From the NCBI GenBank assembly GCA_041398825.1, contig JAWKTX010000011.1, positions 124,001 through 188,000 on the forward strand: 64,000 bases of DNA, read 5' to 3'. Every line of letters begins with the position of its first letter. Positions within the stretch are counted from its first letter, which is position 1. Position numbers and translations under genes: made by a program. Below the pieces are notes generated by a model. That model did not search any database, was not told the DNA's origin, and was given only the letters and a program-made list of their open reading frames with translations. Positions 61,877 to 64,000 of this stretch are shown in pieces. Source of the stretch: Planctomycetaceae bacterium. GTDB lineage: Bacteria > Planctomycetota > Planctomycetia > Planctomycetales > Planctomycetaceae.

Positions 61877-63781
61877 TCATTCTGTCTCATCGGAACGCCA
61901 GATCACTTTTGATTTGCTCATCAGGTCGTGCATCGCCTTTCGATCCGATCGGAATGCGCACATGATGAAGCCGATGTAAAACGTGATCGATGTAACGAAT
62001 GCAGACGCAACTCGCCCAAACGCCTGTTTCGGCGTCAACGGCTTACCGTCATCACGCAATACAATTAACCCAAGGCTCCATTTTCCCAAAGTGGCCCTCG
62101 CAGCTCCGGATTCTCCTTTGGCAAAATAAATGCCCCACAATGCCAGCGCTGAAATTGCGTAAACAACATTGTTCAGCTTCTGACCGAGTTCCGGATAGCC
62201 ATAGTAGACAAACATCAGTGCCCCCAGATAACCCAGCACAGAGGCGGGAATCAGCAGGACAATCATGATGATGTAATCCACCAGGAACGCCAGGAAACGA
62301 GGCCCGAATCCAACAGGCGTATTGTCCGGGAATTCATTCACCAGCGAAAGATCCGGCTTGAAGTAGAGACCGTAAAGACCGATGACCCGCATCATGAACA
62401 CGGCTGGAAAAGACACCAGGCTGCACAGCAGTGCGTAGATAATGAACAACGCCCCAAACGTCAGCGGCAGCTCGTAAAACAAGAACCGCATGGAACCGTC
62501 GCCCATATCCACAAGGTTTGACGCCAGCCAGCCCAGCACTTCGCTCTGGGCATTCAGTGCCGTCGCCAGCAACCGAGCCTGCAAGGCGATACCAACTCCT
62601 GCCAGAATGATGGGAACCAGCAGCACCAGCACGATATTCAGGCCAGCGATATACAGCGATGGGGCAATTGTCTTGCCAAAATCGCGCGCCATCCAGTTGA
62701 TCAACCACGCTCGGTATCCGTACTTTTGCGTGGTGTGAACCACGGCAGCCGGCAGAAACAACAACATCGGAAGCAGGAAGAGCACGCTCGCCAGAATCCC
62801 GGCCCCGATCTGCCCATTTCGGCCACCAGTCACGGCCAGAAGTGGAATGATCCAGATGAGCGGGGCCATCAACACAACCGGCCAGAAATAGAATCGAAAG
62901 CCCATGGTCAACGTCGCAAAGAAATCAAACTGGAAGCGTTTAATCTTCTTCTGCCCTTCCATCGTCAACTGGGCAATTTTTACGGCGAGGATCCAGCCCC
63001 AGCCCCCAAAGCCGAGCTGAAATACAATGGTCATCCCCAGCCAGAAGATTGCCGGCGGATCGCGAAAGGGCTGAAGATAGGGTGAGGGCAGGCGAATTGT
63101 CTGAGCCTCGGATTTTGCGGTGTAACGTTTTCCGTCGTACGTTGTGTTTCCACCTTTTTCGATGTTGATGACCAGAGTGTCACCTTCGATCACCCCGTTT
63201 GCTTCTTTCATGCTTTCCAGTAGCTCGGCAGTCCGTCCCTTGATGTACCAGTTATACGCGTAGCTACAAGTGCCAGCCATCGAAAGAGTTATGGACCAGA
63301 TGACCGCGGTCAGCACAGCATAATTCATATGCTTCTTCAGGAATTTTCCGCCGTCACTCCAGATCTTCGAATAGAACTCCGCCGGTGGTGGTCCCTTGCG
63401 TTCTTTAATCAGACGTTGCCGCTCGCTCAATACCCCCGTGGCAATCGTCACTTTGCACTTCGGGCATTCGACGTCGTTAATGTGCACCGGAGACGCACAC
63501 GCGGGACAGACTTTGCGGCGCGAGTCTTCAGCTCGATTGAGATCGATTCCACCAAACAAATCACCGCCAAATGCGTTTGCATCCCCGCTGTCGGTCTCCT
63601 CAGCAGGAGGGCGACGACGACGACGCGGCTCACCGGCATTTCCACCAGTCGGCGCAGATCCGGCGGGAACGGGAACCTTGACCTTCCCGCCACAACTCTT
63701 GCAGAGCACGACGCGACCAGCTGCCTTTTCAGGCACATTCAAAACGGCCTCGCAGGCACGGCAGCGAACCTTGATCGGCAT
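61877..63781 (-). CDS. RDD-family membrane protein with N-terminal zinc ribbons
   Basis: 634 residues. N-terminal zinc ribbon: CRACEAV and CKSCGGK (CxxC pairs at 7/10 and 27/30), a Pro/Ala/Gly/Arg-rich linker, then a second ribbon CPACASPVHINDVECPKC. The middle has about eight membrane helices, and the C-terminal RDD domain begins PVGFGPRFLAFLVDYIIMIVLL, with GKWSLGLIVLRDDGKPLTPKQAFGR. The N-terminal MJ0042-like zinc ribbon and RDD together are common in planctomycetes. Possibly a transporter or stress-related channel; not assigned. Confidence 0.85.
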   Translation of the reverse strand: MPIKVRCRACEAVLNVPEKAAGRVVLCKSCGGKVKVPVPAGSAPTGGNAGEPRRRRRPPAEETDSGDANAFGGDLFGGIDLNRAEDSRRKVCPACASPVHINDVECPKCKVTIATGVLSERQRLIKERKGPPPAEFYSKIWSDGGKFLKKHMNYAVLTAVIWSITLSMAGTCSYAYNWYIKGRTAELLESMKEANGVIEGDTLVINIEKGGNTTYDGKRYTAKSEAQTIRLPSPYLQPFRDPPAIFWLGMTIVFQLGFGGWGWILAVKIAQLTMEGQKKIKRFQFDFFATLTMGFRFYFWPVVLMAPLIWIIPLLAVTGGRNGQIGAGILASVLFLLPMLLFLPAAVVHTTQKYGYRAWLINWMARDFGKTIAPSLYIAGLNIVLVLLVPIILAGVGIALQARLLATALNAQSEVLGWLASNLVDMGDGSMRFLFYELPLTFGALFIIYALLCSLVSFPAVFMMRVIGLYGLYFKPDLSLVNEFPDNTPVGFGPRFLAFLVDYIIMIVLLIPASVLGYLGALMFVYYGYPELGQKLNNVVYAISALALWGIYFAKGESGAARATLGKWSLGLIVLRDDGKPLTPKQAFGRVASAFVTSITFYIGFIMCAFRSDRKAMHDLMSKSKVIWRSDETE

Positions 63782-64000
63782 GATGTCCTCTTAAACGATC
63801 TCTTCAACCGAAACTTCGAACCCCGCAAAATGGGAGAGTGGGTTCAATTTAACCGATCAAACCCCCGCGGGCACAGCGATTTCGGCAGCTTCCAGGCTGT
63901 TGGCCCCATTTTCAGCTCACACTTCGCGACATTCGTCAGATTTGGAGACATAAGAATCACCCAGCAACTCTCGACGCCAGTTTTCGCCGCCAAATCGACT
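63782..64000. other. Window end, no gene seen
   Basis: About 220 bases upstream of the RDD gene with no credible ORF; presumably its promoter region. Confidence 0.5.

Overview
The window reads as a piece of a Planctomycetota chromosome, most likely a marine or aquatic Planctomycetaceae relative. Evidence is the gene repertoire: two DUF1501 proteins, a large DUF1592-type cytochrome-like protein, two sulfatases, a DUF5117-type metalloprotease, a sucrose-phosphate synthase/amylosucrase cluster, Gfo/Idh/MocA and TIM-barrel sugar proteins with Tat-like leaders, all at moderate-to-high GC. I see no rRNA, tRNA, CRISPR array, phage or intact insertion sequence. Species assignment is not possible from sequence reading alone.

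Layout. 1-11.4 kb (mostly + strand): 3' part of an HrpA-type helicase, gpsA, a TIM-barrel sugar isomerase-like protein, a PAT/AmpG-type MFS permease (-), a DUF1501 protein, a site-2-type membrane metalloprotease, and lutB-lutC. 11.4-21.7 kb (- strand): tadA-tadB-tadC, a large secreted DUF5117-type metalloprotease, then a sulfatase translationally coupled to ygfZ. 21.7-23.8 kb (+): a ClpP-like protein and a DEAD-box helicase. 24.0-30.8 kb (-): a sucrose module (sucrose-phosphate synthase, amylosucrase, HAD phosphatase) and an aldehyde dehydrogenase. 30.8-33.7 kb: gene-poor stretch, a small membrane protein and a second DUF1501 protein. 34.2-36.8 kb (+): rpsB-tsf-pyrH. 37-40 kb (+): metallophosphoesterase, zinc-ribbon protein and a stand-alone LigD phosphoesterase domain. 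39.9-49.8 kb (-): DUF1592 protein, a double Deg-like protease, two small overlapping genes and a 1221-residue FtsX-type permease. 50.2-52.8 kb (+): EF-hand esterase and sulfatase. 52.8-58.4 kb: oxidoreductase (-), radical SAM protein, leuA with its leader, and a SHOCT/DUF4870 protein. 58.4-63.8 kb (-): M16-like protein, enolase-superfamily protein, CbiX-type chelatase and an RDD membrane protein.

The most striking regulatory signal is in front of leuA. A good sigma70-like promoter is followed by an 18-codon ORF with seven leucine codons (four in a row), then mutually exclusive RNA arms ending in a canonical intrinsic terminator, then a GAAA-capped hairpin just before the leuA ribosome binding site. 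This is the architecture of ribosome-mediated leucine attenuation. The second is a family of four ~96-bp imperfect palindromes (15.1, 23.8, 31.5 and 32.1 kb), all intergenic and placed at or just beyond stop codons; three abut a minus-strand stop within a few bases. A third is an extended hairpin between rpsB and tsf.

Several proteins have departures from family motifs worth checking: a tandem trypsin-like protease whose second half has lost His and Ser and carries a PDZ domain inserted before the would-be nucleophile position; an M16 peptidase lacking HxxEH but keeping the R/Y motif; and a sulfatase with CSVAR in place of C-x-P/A-x-R.
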